A stretch of DNA of 64,000 bases from Mesorhizobium sp. ZC-5 (GCF_025753855.1 NZ_JAOWPT010000003.1:310001-374000), one strand, 5' to 3'; shown: positions 8,306 through 18,092, counted from the first letter of the stretch. Translations and numbers: made by a program. The notes: generated from the sequence alone by a model not told the origin.

Positions 8306-11300
8306 TCAGTCGTGCGGCACCGGCATCAGGTTCGGGTCCGGCTTCTCGGCATGGTGCGGCAAATCCTTGCTGGCGATGTAGGAATAGAACATCGGCACGA
8401 CGAACAGCGTGAACATGGTTCCGACCAGGATGCCGGTGAAGATGACCAGGCCCATCGAGTAGCGCGCGGCCGCACCAGCACCCTGCGCGACGATCAGCGG
8501 CACGACGCCGAGCGCCATCGCAGCCGTCGTCATCAGGATCGGCCGCAGGCGCACCTTGGCCGAAGCGATGATGGCGTCGCGCCGCCGCATGCCGTGGACT
8601 TCGCGCTGCTGGTTGGCGAACTCGACCAGAAGGATGCCGTGCTTGGTGATCAACCCTATCAGCGTGATCAGCCCGACCTGGGTGTAGATGTTGAGCGTGC
8701 CGAGCCCGAGATTCAGCGGCAACATGGCGCCGAAGATCGACAGCGGCACCGACATCATGATGATGAGCGGGTCGCGGAAGCTTTCGAACTGCGCCGCCAG
8801 CACGAGGTAGATGACGATCACGGCAAGCACGAAGGCGATCAGGATGGTGTTGCCCTGTTCCTTCTCTTGGCGCGACTGGCCGGAATAGTCGATGAAGAAG
8901 GTGTCGGGCAGCACCTGCCTGGCGATGCTCTCGATTTCGGCGAGGCCGTCGCCGGTGGTGACGCCGGGCAGCGGCAGGGCGGAGATGGTCGCCGAGTTCA
9001 GCTGGTTGAACTGTTCGATCGCGGCGGGCGACGCGTTGGTCGAGATCGACACCACCGATGACAGCGGCACCATCTCGCCGGTGGCGCTGCGCACGAAGAA
9101 CTCGCCGAGTCTCTGCGGGTTGTCGCGGTACTCCCTCGGCACCTGCATGATGATGTCGTAGCTGTTGGAATCGCGGTCGAATTGTGCGACCTCGCCGCCG
9201 CCGACCAAAAGGGTCAGCGTCCGCCCGATGTCGGCGACCGGGATGTTGAGCGAGGCTGCGCGGTCGCGGTCGATCGTCACCGTCACCTGCGGCGCGTCGT
9301 ACGACATCGAGTTCTGCACCACGATGAAGCGGCCGGATGCCTGCGCCTTGTTCTTGATCTCCTCCGCCACTTCGTAGACCTGCGAGGCTTCGCCGATGGA
9401 ACGTATCACCATCGAGATCGGCAGGCCGCCGCCGGAGCCCGGCAGCGTCGGCGGCGCGAAGACGAACGCCTCGACGCCGGTCAGCTTGCCGATGCGGCCC
9501 TGGATGTCCTCCTGGATCTGCTTGGAACTACGGTCGCGCTCCGCCCAGTCCTTGAAGGCGAAGCCGACGAAGGCGGAATTGGTCGCCCCGCCGAATGCGA
9601 CGGCCGAGAACACCGCCCGCGTTTCAGGCAGGTCCTGCACCGCCCCGAGCAACTGGTCGACGTAACGGCTGGTATAGTCCGAGGTGGCGTAGCGGGGCGC
9701 CGTCACCAGCGCCATCAGGAAGCCCTGGTCCTCTTCGGGCGCGAGTTCGCTCGAAGTCTTCATGAACATGAAGCCGGTCACCGCGACGAGAGCGATGACG
9801 ACCATCAGCGTCACCGGCCGGTACTTCAGCGAACCGGAAACCCACCGCTCGTAGACGCGCTCGACCCGCTCGAAGGTGCCGTCGACAATGCGCTGGAAGC
9901 GGCTGTGCTGGCCGGCCTTCAGGAGGCGCGCCGACATCATCGGGGTGATGGTCAGCGCGACGATGCCGGAAATGACGACCGACGCGGCAAGCGTCACCGC
10001 GAATTCGCGGAACAGCGCGCCGGTGAGGCCGCCGGTGAAGGCGAGCGGCGCGAACACGGCGGCCAGCGTGATCGTCATGGCGACGACGGCCGAGGAGATT
10101 TCGCGCATCGAGTTGAACGCCGCCTGCATCGGCGACATGTGGTCCTCCTCCATGTGGCGGTGGATGTTCTCCACCACCACGATGGCGTCGTCGACGACGA
10201 GGCCGATCGCCAGCACCATCGCCAGCAGCGACAGGAGGTTGATCGAATAGCCCATGAGGAAGAGCACGAAGCAGACGCCGATCAGCGACAGCGGAATGGT
10301 CATGATCGGCATCAGCACCGAACGGAACGAGCCGAGGAACAGAAGGATGACGACGACGACGATGGCGACCGCTTCAGCGATGGTCTTGAACACCTCCTCG
10401 ATCGAGGCGCTGATCTGCTCCGTCGAATCGTAGACCACCTCGATCGTCATGCCGACAGGCAGCGTGTCCTGGATCACCGGGACGAGTTTCTGGAGTGCTT
10501 CCGCCGTGGTCAGCGGGTTGGCGGCCGGGGTGGGGAACACGGCCAGGAAGGTGCCCGACTTGCCGTTGAAGGTGATGCGGGCGTCGGTGCTCTCGGCGGC
10601 AAGTTCGACGTGGGCAACGTCGCGCAATCGCACGACATCACCGTTTTCCGACCTCAGCGGCAACGCCGCGAAGGCTTCCGGCGTCTGCAGCGTCGAACGC
10701 ACGGTGATCGAGGAGACGACATATTCGTTCTCGGTCTTGCCCGGCGCGGACAGGAAGTTCGAGTTGTTGATCGCGGCCAGCACCTCGGCGGCGGTGACGC
10801 CGCGCGCCGCGAGCTTGATCGGATCGATCCAGACGCGCATCGAATATTCGGCGGCGCCGAAGATCTGCACGTCGGCGACGCCCTCGACCGTCGACATGCG
10901 TGGACGAATGACGCGCTCGATGTATTCGGTGAGCTGTTCGTTCGTCATGTTCGGGTTCTGCATCGCGATGTACATCATCGCGAAATCCTGGCCGGTGCCC
11001 TTGACGATGACCGGGTCCTTGGCCTCCTGGGGCAGCAGCCCCCGCACGCCCTGCACCTTGGACAGCACCTCGGTCAGCGCCACGTCGGGGTTGGAGCCGA
11101 GTTTCATCTGCACCGTCACCGTGCTCGACGACGGCCGGCTGGACGAGGTGACGTAGTCGATGTTCTCGGTCGAGGCGACGGCGCGCGCAATCGGCGCCGA
11201 GATGAACCCCTGGATCAGGTCGGCGCTGGCGCCCGGATAGGCGGTGGTGACGGTGATCGCCGTCTCCTCGACCTCCGGATACTGGCGGATCTGCAGGTTG

Positions 11301-11389
11301 AAGATGCCCTGGAAGCCGAGCAGCAGGATCAGGGCACCGAGGACGGTCGAAAGGACCGGGCGACGGATGAAGATGTCGGAGAAACTCAT
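8306..11389 (-). CDS. RND multidrug efflux pump, inner-membrane permease
   Basis: A full-length (1027 residues) hydrophobe/amphiphile efflux RND permease that exports drugs using the proton gradient. It begins with the usual MSFSDIFIRRPVLSTVLGALILL segment (residues 1-23) and has two homologous halves, each with six membrane segments and a large periplasmic loop. The proton-relay residues are present: the Asp pair in VVDDAIVVVEN and the Lys in LITKHGILLVEF. The gene overlaps the adaptor gene upstream by 4 bases (ATGA type), so the two are translationally coupled. No outer-membrane channel gene is adjacent, so a TolC-like partner must be encoded elsewhere. Confidence 0.95.
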   Translation of the reverse strand: MSFSDIFIRRPVLSTVLGALILLLGFQGIFNLQIRQYPEVEETAITVTTAYPGASADLIQGFISAPIARAVASTENIDYVTSSSRPSSSTVTVQMKLGSNPDVALTEVLSKVQGVRGLLPQEAKDPVIVKGTGQDFAMMYIAMQNPNMTNEQLTEYIERVIRPRMSTVEGVADVQIFGAAEYSMRVWIDPIKLAARGVTAAEVLAAINNSNFLSAPGKTENEYVVSSITVRSTLQTPEAFAALPLRSENGDVVRLRDVAHVELAAESTDARITFNGKSGTFLAVFPTPAANPLTTAEALQKLVPVIQDTLPVGMTIEVVYDSTEQISASIEEVFKTIAEAVAIVVVVILLFLGSFRSVLMPIMTIPLSLIGVCFVLFLMGYSINLLSLLAMVLAIGLVVDDAIVVVENIHRHMEEDHMSPMQAAFNSMREISSAVVAMTITLAAVFAPLAFTGGLTGALFREFAVTLAASVVISGIVALTITPMMSARLLKAGQHSRFQRIVDGTFERVERVYERWVSGSLKYRPVTLMVVIALVAVTGFMFMKTSSELAPEEDQGFLMALVTAPRYATSDYTSRYVDQLLGAVQDLPETRAVFSAVAFGGATNSAFVGFAFKDWAERDRSSKQIQEDIQGRIGKLTGVEAFVFAPPTLPGSGGGLPISMVIRSIGEASQVYEVAEEIKNKAQASGRFIVVQNSMSYDAPQVTVTIDRDRAASLNIPVADIGRTLTLLVGGGEVAQFDRDSNSYDIIMQVPREYRDNPQRLGEFFVRSATGEMVPLSSVVSISTNASPAAIEQFNQLNSATISALPLPGVTTGDGLAEIESIARQVLPDTFFIDYSGQSRQEKEQGNTILIAFVLAVIVIYLVLAAQFESFRDPLIIMMSVPLSIFGAMLPLNLGLGTLNIYTQVGLITLIGLITKHGILLVEFANQQREVHGMRRRDAIIASAKVRLRPILMTTAAMALGVVPLIVAQGAGAAARYSMGLVIFTGILVGTMFTLFVVPMFYSYIASKDLPHHAEKPDPNLMPVPHD

Positions 11390-12717
11390 TGCTGTGCCGC
11401 CTGCTGGTCAACCGGCTTCGACGGGTCGATCGTGTTGTCGACGACGACGGACATGCCGTTGAAGAGCCGGTTCTGGCCGGCGGTGACGACTTCGTCGCCG
11501 GCCGACACCCCTTCAGTTATTTCCACCACGCCGCCATAACGGCGGCCGACCTTGACGAAAACCTGGGCGAGCTGCAGCTGCGGCTTCTCCCCTTCGGCAG
11601 CAGGCGCTGCCTGGCCGGTTGGCGCGGCCGTTTCGGCCGACTTGGCGGGATCGGCCGGCTTGGCTGAATCGGCCGGCTTTTCCGCCTCAGCAGGGCTGGA
11701 TTGCTCCGCGGCGGCTTTCTGCTCGGCGGGCGTCGCGGCTTCCCCGGCAGCAGGCTTTTCTTCCGGTTTTGTCGCCGGGGCCGCGCCGCCCTCGGCGGCC
11801 TTGGCCGGGCGCACCACGAAAACGTAGTCGCCGTAGAGGCTGGTGGTCAGCGCCGTCTGCGGCAGCGCGATGACATCGTCCTCCTTGGGCAGTTCGACAC
11901 GCACCTGAACGAACTGGCCGGGTGTGAGCCTGCCTTCCGGGTTGGCGACTTCTGCGCGCACCGCCGCCAGCCGCGACGCCGAATCGATCTTGGGGTCGAT
12001 GCCCCGGATCGTACCGGTGAACGGCATCTCGCCGCCCACACCACCGGTGCCGAGCCGCACCGACTGGCCGATCTTCAGATCGGCGAATTGCTGTTCGGGA
12101 ACCGTGAAGTCGACACGCATCGTGTCGAGATCCTGCAGCGTGACGACGGTGGTGCCGGGCGCGAGATACTGCCCGAGATCGATCCTGGAAATACCGACGG
12201 TTCCGTCGAACGGCGCCGTCAGCTGCTTCTGGTTGACCGCGGCCTGCAGGCTGGCGACCCGCGACTGGGACGCCTCGGCCGCCGCGCGGGCCGAATCCAC
12301 GTTGACGTCCGAGCCGACGCGGCGCCGCTGCAGCTCGACCGCGCGGTCGAGCGTCGTCTTGTCCAGTGCAGCCTGTGCCGTTGCCGCCGCAAGATCCGCC
12401 CGCTGGATCGCGTCGTCGAGCTGGACGAGCACGTCACCCGCCTTCACCTTCTGGTTGGCCTGAAACAGGATATCCTTGACGATACCGGCGATTTCGACGT
12501 TCAGGTTGACGCCGCGCACCGCCCGCACGGTGCCGATCGCCTCGATGCCGGGCGTCCAGCTCGTCGGCTTGACGACGACGGTCGACACCGTGGCGGCCGG
12601 AGGCTGCATGGTGGCAAAATACTGGGCCGTCATATAGTCGACGAACAATTGCCGACCGACGATGACCCCGACCACAATAATGAGCAGGATCGCGGCGATG
12701 ATGAAGCGCTTGATCAA
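11386..12717 (-). CDS. RND efflux periplasmic adaptor with a low-complexity insertion
   Basis: Membrane fusion protein of the HlyD/AcrA family that bridges the RND permease and an outer-membrane channel. It shows an N-terminal membrane anchor (FIIAAILLIIVVGVIVG), a split lipoyl domain (VEIAGIVKDI, DVLVQLDDA and TAPFDGTVGI), an alpha-hairpin and a beta-barrel. I chose the TTG at 12717 (MIKRF) because GACGAGG precedes it; the ATG at 12771 is the other choice. A stretch of about 75 residues made almost only of Ala, Glu, Pro and Lys (codons at about 11570-11800) interrupts the membrane-proximal part, which is unusual. It is coupled to the permease by a 4-base overlap and faces a TetR gene. Confidence 0.9.
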   Translation of the reverse strand: MIKRFIIAAILLIIVVGVIVGRQLFVDYMTAQYFATMQPPAATVSTVVVKPTSWTPGIEAIGTVRAVRGVNLNVEIAGIVKDILFQANQKVKAGDVLVQLDDAIQRADLAAATAQAALDKTTLDRAVELQRRRVGSDVNVDSARAAAEASQSRVASLQAAVNQKQLTAPFDGTVGISRIDLGQYLAPGTTVVTLQDLDTMRVDFTVPEQQFADLKIGQSVRLGTGGVGGEMPFTGTIRGIDPKIDSASRLAAVRAEVANPEGRLTPGQFVQVRVELPKEDDVIALPQTALTTSLYGDYVFVVRPAKAAEGGAAPATKPEEKPAAGEAATPAEQKAAAEQSSPAEAEKPADSAKPADPAKSAETAAPTGQAAPAAEGEKPQLQLAQVFVKVGRRYGGVVEITEGVSAGDEVVTAGQNRLFNGMSVVVDNTIDPSKPVDQQAAQQ

Positions 12718-12824
12718 AGTGACCTCGTCGATGTTGATCGTCGCCAACCACGCCCAACGGCGACGGGCCAAAATTTTGCAATGGCCCTATATAGGTGTCG
12801 GCAACCGGATTTTCGAGATAACTG

Positions 12825-12840
12825 TACCGTCTGGACGGTA
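12825..12840. promoter_or_regulatory. candidate TetR operator between efflux genes and regulator
   Basis: TACCGTCTGGACGGTA is a dyad with perfect 7-base arms (TACCGTC and GACGGTA) around a 2-base centre. It lies between the divergent adaptor gene and the TetR gene, 41 bases before the regulator start. TetR repressors of RND pumps commonly bind such 16-base sites, so it probably controls both directions. Confidence 0.7.
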
Positions 12841-12881
12841 ATGTCAATCTCCTTTAAGCTACAGGACAGCAAGGAGTGACG

Positions 12882-13442
12882 ATGGCCGCAAAGAAGCAGA
12901 ACTCGCGGGAGAAGATTCTCCATGCCGTCAAGGCCGTGGCTCGCGATTCCGGCTTCGGCAATCTCTCCCTGGACGCGATCGCCGCGCGGGCAGGCGTCTC
13001 CAAGGGGGGATTGCTTTACAATTTTCCGACCAAGGCGGCGCTCATGCGCGCACTCGTCGAGGATTTCATCGCGGACTTCGAAACCGAACTCGATGAACAT
13101 TCGCATGGCGACCGAGGCGAACTCGTCTCGGCGTATGTTCGCCTTTTTTCAGCCAAATACGACGAGACCGAGTCTGAAGGGGTCGGGCTGCTGGCGGCAA
13201 TCGCCGAGGATCCCGATTTCCTGAAACCGATCAAGGCTTTTCACCGGCGCTTGCTCGACCGGCTGAAAGCCGATGCCGAGGACGATACCGCGATGCTGAT
13301 CGTCTATCTGGTGCTCGAAGGGCTGCAGAGCATGAAACTGCTCGACATGCGCGTGCTGACCGACGACGAAACCGCAACCGTCATGACCGCGCTGCAGAGA
13401 CTGACCGAACGCGCCGCGCACGGCAGGCGGCCAGCAGCATAG
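12882..13442 (+). CDS. TetR-family regulator of the adjacent RND pump
   Basis: A 186-residue one-component repressor. The N-terminal helix-turn-helix spans about residues 8-55 with the family pattern (LSLDAIAARAGVSKGGLLYNF), and the C-terminal ligand-binding part is helical and divergent. I chose ATG 12882 because AAGGAG ends 5 bases before it; the GTG at 12876 overlaps that site. It is divergent from the RND adaptor and permease genes with a dyad in between, the standard arrangement for a local repressor released by pump substrates. The ligand cannot be told from sequence. Confidence 0.9.
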   Translation: MAAKKQNSREKILHAVKAVARDSGFGNLSLDAIAARAGVSKGGLLYNFPTKAALMRALVEDFIADFETELDEHSHGDRGELVSAYVRLFSAKYDETESEGVGLLAAIAEDPDFLKPIKAFHRRLLDRLKADAEDDTAMLIVYLVLEGLQSMKLLDMRVLTDDETATVMTALQRLTERAAHGRRPAA

Positions 13443-13762
13443 CGCAACCCGAGCCCAATCGCCTGGTTCGACGGCTGATGCCGACCGGCCTACGGCGTTC
13501 AAGGCCTCACACGAATATGTGAATCGGACCGCCCGTCTGTCGCGTGCAGTTGATTTGAACGCCCTCGGCGCCGCTCCTACCTGAGACGCATCGGAAGCAT
13601 AATATTCCGATGGAGAAAATCAGGAAGGCAACCGGCTGCGCCGCGGAATTCCCGTGTTTTGAATGAAAGCGGGAAGCAAACGGCGACATTTCCGGATCTT
13701 CGTGATCGAGAATTGAAAGGGAATTCAGGCTTGAAGGCTGAATTTTCCGAATGGAGACTGAA
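13443..13762. other. 320-base non-coding stretch with short dyads
   Basis: No convincing gene. It contains the dyad TCGGAAGCATAATATTCCGA at 13591-13610 (6-base arms) and is locally AT-richer near 13590-13750. It probably holds the promoter of the small exported protein that follows. Confidence 0.4.
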
Positions 13763-14023
13763 ATGAAAAAGACGATACTTGCCGTTGCCGCCGTTTTGAT
13801 GACCTCCGGCGTCGCCCTTGCCAACGACTACAGCGGAAATCTGCAGTACGACACGAGGGCAAACGCGCACCCGTTTTACAATGATCGCTATGGCGATGCG
13901 GCTCCGCCGAACGTCGTGGTAAAGGCCCCATCCACCGACTATACCGGCAGCGCGGCGATTTCGAACCCCCAATCCCGCAGCAACGGGCCGAGGCCGACGA
14001 ACGAGTCCGACCGGCCGCACTGA
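13763..14023 (+). CDS. small exported protein of unknown function
   Basis: An 86-residue protein with a clear Sec signal peptide (MKKTILAVAAVLMTSGVALA, cleavage after ALA). The mature part is about 66 residues, polar, rich in Asn, Asp, Tyr and Pro, with no cysteine and no motif I recognise. ATG 13763 is chosen because GGAG lies 6 bases upstream; the ATG at 13751 would put that site inside the gene. It stands alone and is followed by an intrinsic terminator, so it is probably a monocistronic, possibly stress- or growth-phase-linked periplasmic protein. That last point is a guess from size and layout. Confidence 0.75.
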   Translation: MKKTILAVAAVLMTSGVALANDYSGNLQYDTRANAHPFYNDRYGDAAPPNVVVKAPSTDYTGSAAISNPQSRSNGPRPTNESDRPH

Positions 14024-14045
14024 TCCGGATGGATCGATGAAAGCA

Positions 14046-14074
14046 GGCGCCAGGCTCAGCCCGGCGCCTTTTTC
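14046..14074 (+). terminator. intrinsic terminator
   Basis: Stem AGGCGCC (14046-14052) and GGCGCCT (14064-14070) followed by TTTTT, placed 22 bases after the small exported gene. Confidence 0.8.
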
Positions 14075-14093
14075 TTGTCGAACACGCCGCCGT

Positions 14094-14993
14094 TCAGGCC
14101 GGGTGGCGGACTGCCGCCGCGGCGCGGCGCCTGCGGCCCTCGTTCAACTGCCACAGGGAATGCAGGACCAGCGTCGCGATCAGGATGACGCCGCCGATCA
14201 TGCTGTTGCGGGAGGGCGTTTCCGTGAAGATCATCCAGATCCAGACCGGCGCCAGGATGGTTTCGAGCAGATAGAACATCGCCACCTCGGGTCCCGAAAT
14301 GTAGCGCGGTCCGGTGGCGAGGCAGAAGAACGAGATCGGCATGATGACGGCGCCGTTGAAGATGATCCACCATGGCGCCGCGACCTGGAAGCCGGTCTTC
14401 TGGACCATGACGACGGCAACGATGAGCGGCAGGACCACCGCCACCAGCGCCGTGAAGCCCATGTCCTTGCCGCTTGCGCGCGTGATGGTGATGGCGCAGG
14501 CGAGCAGGAATGCCGAGCTCACCGCCAGCATGTCGCCGACAAAATTGCCGGTGCCGATGCCGTCGAAAACGATGACCAGCACCCCGACAAGCATTGCAGC
14601 CATGGCGACGAGCGTCACCGGCCGCGGCCGTTCCTTCAGGAAAATCCAGGACAGCAGCGCGGCGAACATGGTGTTGAACGCGAGGATGAACACCAGATTG
14701 GCGGTGGAGGTGTTGTATACCGCCGAGATGAAGGTGATGGAGGCCAGACCATAGAGCGCGGCGACCACGACGCCGCTGCGACCGGGCACCAGCCTCGGCG
14801 CGTCGCCGCGAAGCCAGCGCCAGGCGAGCCAGATGAGCAGCGTGGCGACTAGGGTGGTCGAACTGCGCAGCAAAAGGATGGTCCAGTGATCGCCGTCGGC
14901 AAGCCGGATCAGCGGAATATCGACTGTCAGCGTCAGACCGCCGAACGCGGTCAGCGCGAGACCTTTCGCGTGATTGGAAGGAGAGGCGGACAC
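14094..14993 (-). CDS. EamA/DMT-family transporter
   Basis: A 299-residue inner-membrane protein of the drug/metabolite transporter superfamily. Hydrophobicity indicates ten membrane segments in two EamA repeats of five, with the usual Pro- and Gly-rich ends (SSTTLVATLLIWLAWRW and MFYLLETILAPVWIWMIFTE). Members export amino acids, metabolites or drugs, and the substrate cannot be assigned here. The C-terminal tail is Arg/Ala-rich and cytoplasmic. It precedes bpt on the same strand-side block, but the 56-base gap to bpt shows no overlap or shared job. Confidence 0.85.
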   Translation of the reverse strand: MSASPSNHAKGLALTAFGGLTLTVDIPLIRLADGDHWTILLLRSSTTLVATLLIWLAWRWLRGDAPRLVPGRSGVVVAALYGLASITFISAVYNTSTANLVFILAFNTMFAALLSWIFLKERPRPVTLVAMAAMLVGVLVIVFDGIGTGNFVGDMLAVSSAFLLACAITITRASGKDMGFTALVAVVLPLIVAVVMVQKTGFQVAAPWWIIFNGAVIMPISFFCLATGPRYISGPEVAMFYLLETILAPVWIWMIFTETPSRNSMIGGVILIATLVLHSLWQLNEGRRRRAAAAVRHPA

Positions 14994-15049
14994 GGGAATG
15001 CTCCGAATTGCGGAAACGGGAAGCGGTCGAACACGAGAGCCTGCGCCGG

Positions 15050-15808
15050 TCAGACGGCCTCGTGTGCGTAGCGTTCCCAGCCTTTCGGACCGAGATGTTC
15101 CTGTGGCGTGAAGCGGACCTTATAGTTCATCTTGCGCGAGCCGTTGACCCAGTAGCCCAGATAGACGTGGGGCAGGCCGGCGGCGCGGGCGCGCGCGATG
15201 TGATCGAGGATCATGAAGGTTCCGAGCGAGCGGTCTTCCAGTTCGGGGCTGAAATAGGAATAGACCATCGACAGCCCGTCCGACATCTGGTCGGTCAGCG
15301 CCACGGCGATCAGTTCGCCGACGCCCTTGCCGGTGATGAAGGTGTCGGGTCCGCGCCGGCGGTATTCGACGATTTTGGTCGTCACATGGGTGTCCTCGAC
15401 CATCATCGCATAGTCGAGCACGGTCATGTCCGACATGCCGCCCTTGCGGTGGCGCGAGTCGAGATAGGAACGGAACAGCGAATATTGCTCGGTGGTCGGC
15501 TCGGCGTCATGCATGGCGCCGACGAGATCGGAATTGCGCTGCATGACGCGCTTCATATTCCGGGTCGGCTTGAATTCGCCCGCCAGTATGCGCACCGAGA
15601 TGCAGGCCCGGCAATTTTCGCAAGCCGGCCGGTAGGCGATGTTCTGCGAGCGGCGGAAGCCGCCCTGGGTGAGGAGATCGTTGAGCTCGGGAGCCTTGTC
15701 GCCGACCAGATGGGTGAACACCTTCCGCTCGAACTGACCTTCGATGTAAGGGCACGGCGAGGGTGCGGTCAGGAAGAACTGGGGCGACTGGGTCGGGTGC
15801 TGCGTCAT
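15050..15808 (-). CDS. bpt: aspartate/glutamate leucyltransferase (bacterial N-end rule)
   Basis: Bpt transfers leucine from leucyl-tRNA to proteins with N-terminal Asp or Glu, marking them for ClpS-ClpAP degradation. The 252-residue protein has the N-terminal cysteine pairs of the family ([13 protein letters not shown], then [13 protein letters not shown]) and the C-terminal GNAT-like half ([29 protein letters not shown]). Older annotations call it arginyl-tRNA-protein transferase, but bacterial proteins of this branch use leucine. Length is normal. Its place next to the RDD gene and near hemB is conserved in rhizobia. Confidence 0.93.
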   Translation of the reverse strand: MTQHPTQSPQFFLTAPSPCPYIEGQFERKVFTHLVGDKAPELNDLLTQGGFRRSQNIAYRPACENCRACISVRILAGEFKPTRNMKRVMQRNSDLVGAMHDAEPTTEQYSLFRSYLDSRHRKGGMSDMTVLDYAMMVEDTHVTTKIVEYRRRGPDTFITGKGVGELIAVALTDQMSDGLSMVYSYFSPELEDRSLGTFMILDHIARARAAGLPHVYLGYWVNGSRKMNYKVRFTPQEHLGPKGWERYAHEAV

Positions 15809-16005
15809 CGATCGATGGTTGAAGTCCTCGAATCACAATACCTTGGCGGCAGTTGCGAAAAATTCAACAGAAGAATGAAGCCTCGCGGCTGTGCGGCGTT
15901 CAAAAATATTGCATGCCGCCGTCAGCATCCCGCGACAGTTTACCAAAATCAGCGCCGGACCCGGTGAAAACCGCTCCGCTTTCAGCGCGCCTGAGGCGAT
16001 CGTCC

Positions 16006-16491
16006 CTAGCGATCGGACATCGCCGTGTCGCTGCGTGTCACCACGGTGCCAAGCAGCAAATCGTGCAGGGTGCGCTTGCGGTCGAGGAACAGCGTGGCGA
16101 GCAGGATCAGCGGCGTCAGCACCACATTGCCCGCCCAGAACAGCACCGAATGCACCACCGCCAGCATTCCGTCGACGGGTTTGCCGTCGAGACGGTCGAG
16201 GCGGATGCCCATGATCTGCATGCCGGTCGTGGCCTGCTTCGGCCCGCCGAGCGTGTTCCAGATATAGGCGAGCGCCACCGCCGGCCCGAGAATACCGAAC
16301 AGCATCCAGCCGAGGCCAAGCGTCAGGATTCCGATCAGGAAAACCAGGATGGCGAACGGGATCAGAAGCAGCCCGACGATCAGGTAGTCGATGCAGAAGG
16401 CGAGGATGCGCCGCGTCCTGACGCCGTCATAGGCGCGGGCGTCGTCGAGCCTGCTGTTCATGATCTCGCCTTCGAGAATGGTGCTGTTCAT
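16006..16491 (-). CDS. RDD-family membrane protein
   Basis: A 161-residue membrane protein of the RDD family, function mostly unknown. The family Arg-Arg...Asp pattern is present at the start of the first helix (VRTRRILAFCIDYLIVGLLL), and three to four membrane segments follow, with the loop KQATTGMQIMGIRLDRLDGK and the late RTLHDLL motif. I chose ATG 16491 because GAGGAAGGAACG precedes it; the frame is open upstream but that part does not look like RDD protein. The gap of 197 bases to bpt and of 209 bases to sthA holds nothing that I recognise. Confidence 0.85.
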   Translation of the reverse strand: MNSTILEGEIMNSRLDDARAYDGVRTRRILAFCIDYLIVGLLLIPFAILVFLIGILTLGLGWMLFGILGPAVALAYIWNTLGGPKQATTGMQIMGIRLDRLDGKPVDGMLAVVHSVLFWAGNVVLTPLILLATLFLDRKRTLHDLLLGTVVTRSDTAMSDR

Positions 16492-16700
16492 CGTTCCTTC
16501 CTCGTGATGGGACCGGAAATGCCGGACATCACCTTGCATGCCGCAGATGGTGAAATTGCGCCACCGATTCAAGATGGACGTGCCACCGGCCATGAAATCC
16601 GAATCCGGGCCGGCGCTGCTTCAATCGGTTGAATGTGACGGCCGGAACGCGCTAGTCTGTGTGCGCTGCAACAAGCAGGCGCGTGGGGACGGGGCGGCTG

Positions 16701-18092
16701 ATGCAAGAATTCGACATGGTCGTCATCGGCAGCGGACCTTCCGGCCGCCGCGCCGCGGTGCAGTCGGCCAAGCTCGGCAAGACCGTGCTGGTGATCGACA
16801 AGGGCAGGCGGCTTGGCGGCGTTTCCGTCCACACCGGCACTATCCCTTCGAAGACGCTGCGCGAAACCGTGCTGAACCTGTCCGGCTGGCGCGAGCGCGG
16901 CTTCTATGGCCGCGGCTACCGGGTGAAGCAGGATATCTCGATCGGCGACCTGGTGCAGCGGCTGCACAAGACGCTCGACCACGAGGTCGAGGTTCTGCAG
17001 CACCAGTTCATGCGCAACACGGTGAAGAGCCTGCAGGCCGAAGCACGCTTCATCAGCCCGAACGCCGTCAGCCTGCTGGCCGAGAGCGGCGAGCGTTCCG
17101 AGGTGCGTTTCGCCAACGCGCTGATCTCGGTCGGCACGAGGCCACATCGGCCAGAGAACGTTCCTTTCGACAAAAGACGTGTCTTCGACAGTGACGAGAT
17201 GCTCGAACTCGATCATCTGCCGCGCACGCTGACGGTGATCGGCGGCGGGGTCATCGGCGTCGAATATGCGACGATCTTCTCGGCGCTCGACGTGCCGGTG
17301 ACGCTGATCGAGCCGCGCAACTCGATCCTCGACTTCGTCGACCGCGAGATCGTCGACGATTTCATCCATCAGATGCGCGACCGCGGCATGATCATCAGGC
17401 TGGGCAGCGCGGTGAAGGAGATCGCCTCGAAGCCAGACTGGGCCGAGGTGACGCTGGCCGACGGCCGCTCGATCCGCTCCGAAATCGTGCTTTATGCGGC
17501 CGGCCGCACGGGCAATGTCGCCAGCCTCGGCCTCGATACGGTCGGCATCGAGGCCGACGCGCGCGGCCGCATCAGCGTCGATCCGCAGACGTTCCAGACC
17601 AGCGTGCCGAACATCTATGCCGCCGGCGACGTCATCGGCTTCCCGAGCCTTGCCTCCACGTCGATGGAGCAGGGGCGCGTCGCCGCCTGCCATGCCTTCG
17701 GCGTAACCCTGCCGCCGCCGCCCGAGACGTTTCCATACGGCATCTACGCCGTGCCGGAGATTTCCACCGTCGGCCAGTCGGAGGAGCAGGTGCGCGAGAG
17801 CGGCGTCGCCTACGAGGTCGGCGTGGCGCGGTTCCGGGAGACGTCGCGCGGCCACATCATGGGCGTCAACACCGGCTTCCTGAAGCTGATCTTCGCGCTC
17901 GATACGCGGCGGCTGCTCGGCGCCCACATCGTCGGCGAGGGCGCCACCGAACTGATCCACATCGGCCAGGCGGTGATCAACCTCGGCGGCACCGTCGACT
18001 TCTTCGTCAACAACACATTCAATTATCCGACGCTGGCCGAAGCCTACAAGATCGCCGGGCTCGACGCCTGGAACCGCATGGGGCAGAGCTAG
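16701..18092 (+). CDS. sthA: soluble pyridine nucleotide transhydrogenase
   Basis: A cytoplasmic FAD flavoprotein that exchanges reducing equivalents between NADPH and NAD. The 463-residue length matches SthA (about 465). It has the FAD-binding GSGPSGRRAA motif near the N-terminus, the second dinucleotide-binding GGGVIGVEYA motif near residue 178, and the AAGDVIG segment. Most telling, the redox-active CxxxxC of lipoamide dehydrogenase and glutathione reductase is absent: the site reads VSVHTGTIPSKTL. That loss is the hallmark of SthA. ATG 16701 is chosen over the upstream in-frame GTG/ATG because the FAD motif then starts near residue 10, as in the family. Confidence 0.93.
   Translation: MQEFDMVVIGSGPSGRRAAVQSAKLGKTVLVIDKGRRLGGVSVHTGTIPSKTLRETVLNLSGWRERGFYGRGYRVKQDISIGDLVQRLHKTLDHEVEVLQHQFMRNTVKSLQAEARFISPNAVSLLAESGERSEVRFANALISVGTRPHRPENVPFDKRRVFDSDEMLELDHLPRTLTVIGGGVIGVEYATIFSALDVPVTLIEPRNSILDFVDREIVDDFIHQMRDRGMIIRLGSAVKEIASKPDWAEVTLADGRSIRSEIVLYAAGRTGNVASLGLDTVGIEADARGRISVDPQTFQTSVPNIYAAGDVIGFPSLASTSMEQGRVAACHAFGVTLPPPPETFPYGIYAVPEISTVGQSEEQVRESGVAYEVGVARFRETSRGHIMGVNTGFLKLIFALDTRRLLGAHIVGEGATELIHIGQAVINLGGTVDFFVNNTFNYPTLAEAYKIAGLDAWNRMGQS

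Noticed and set aside
9182-11539. 785-codon open frame on the plus strand opposite the RND permease
   Set aside because: Antisense to a full-length, motif-complete RND gene; the composition (runs of His, Asp, Arg, Gly) is that of a shadow frame.
13507-14020. Minus-strand frames opposite the small exported protein
   Set aside because: The plus-strand gene has a clean signal peptide, a ribosome binding site and a terminator; the opposite frames have none of these.
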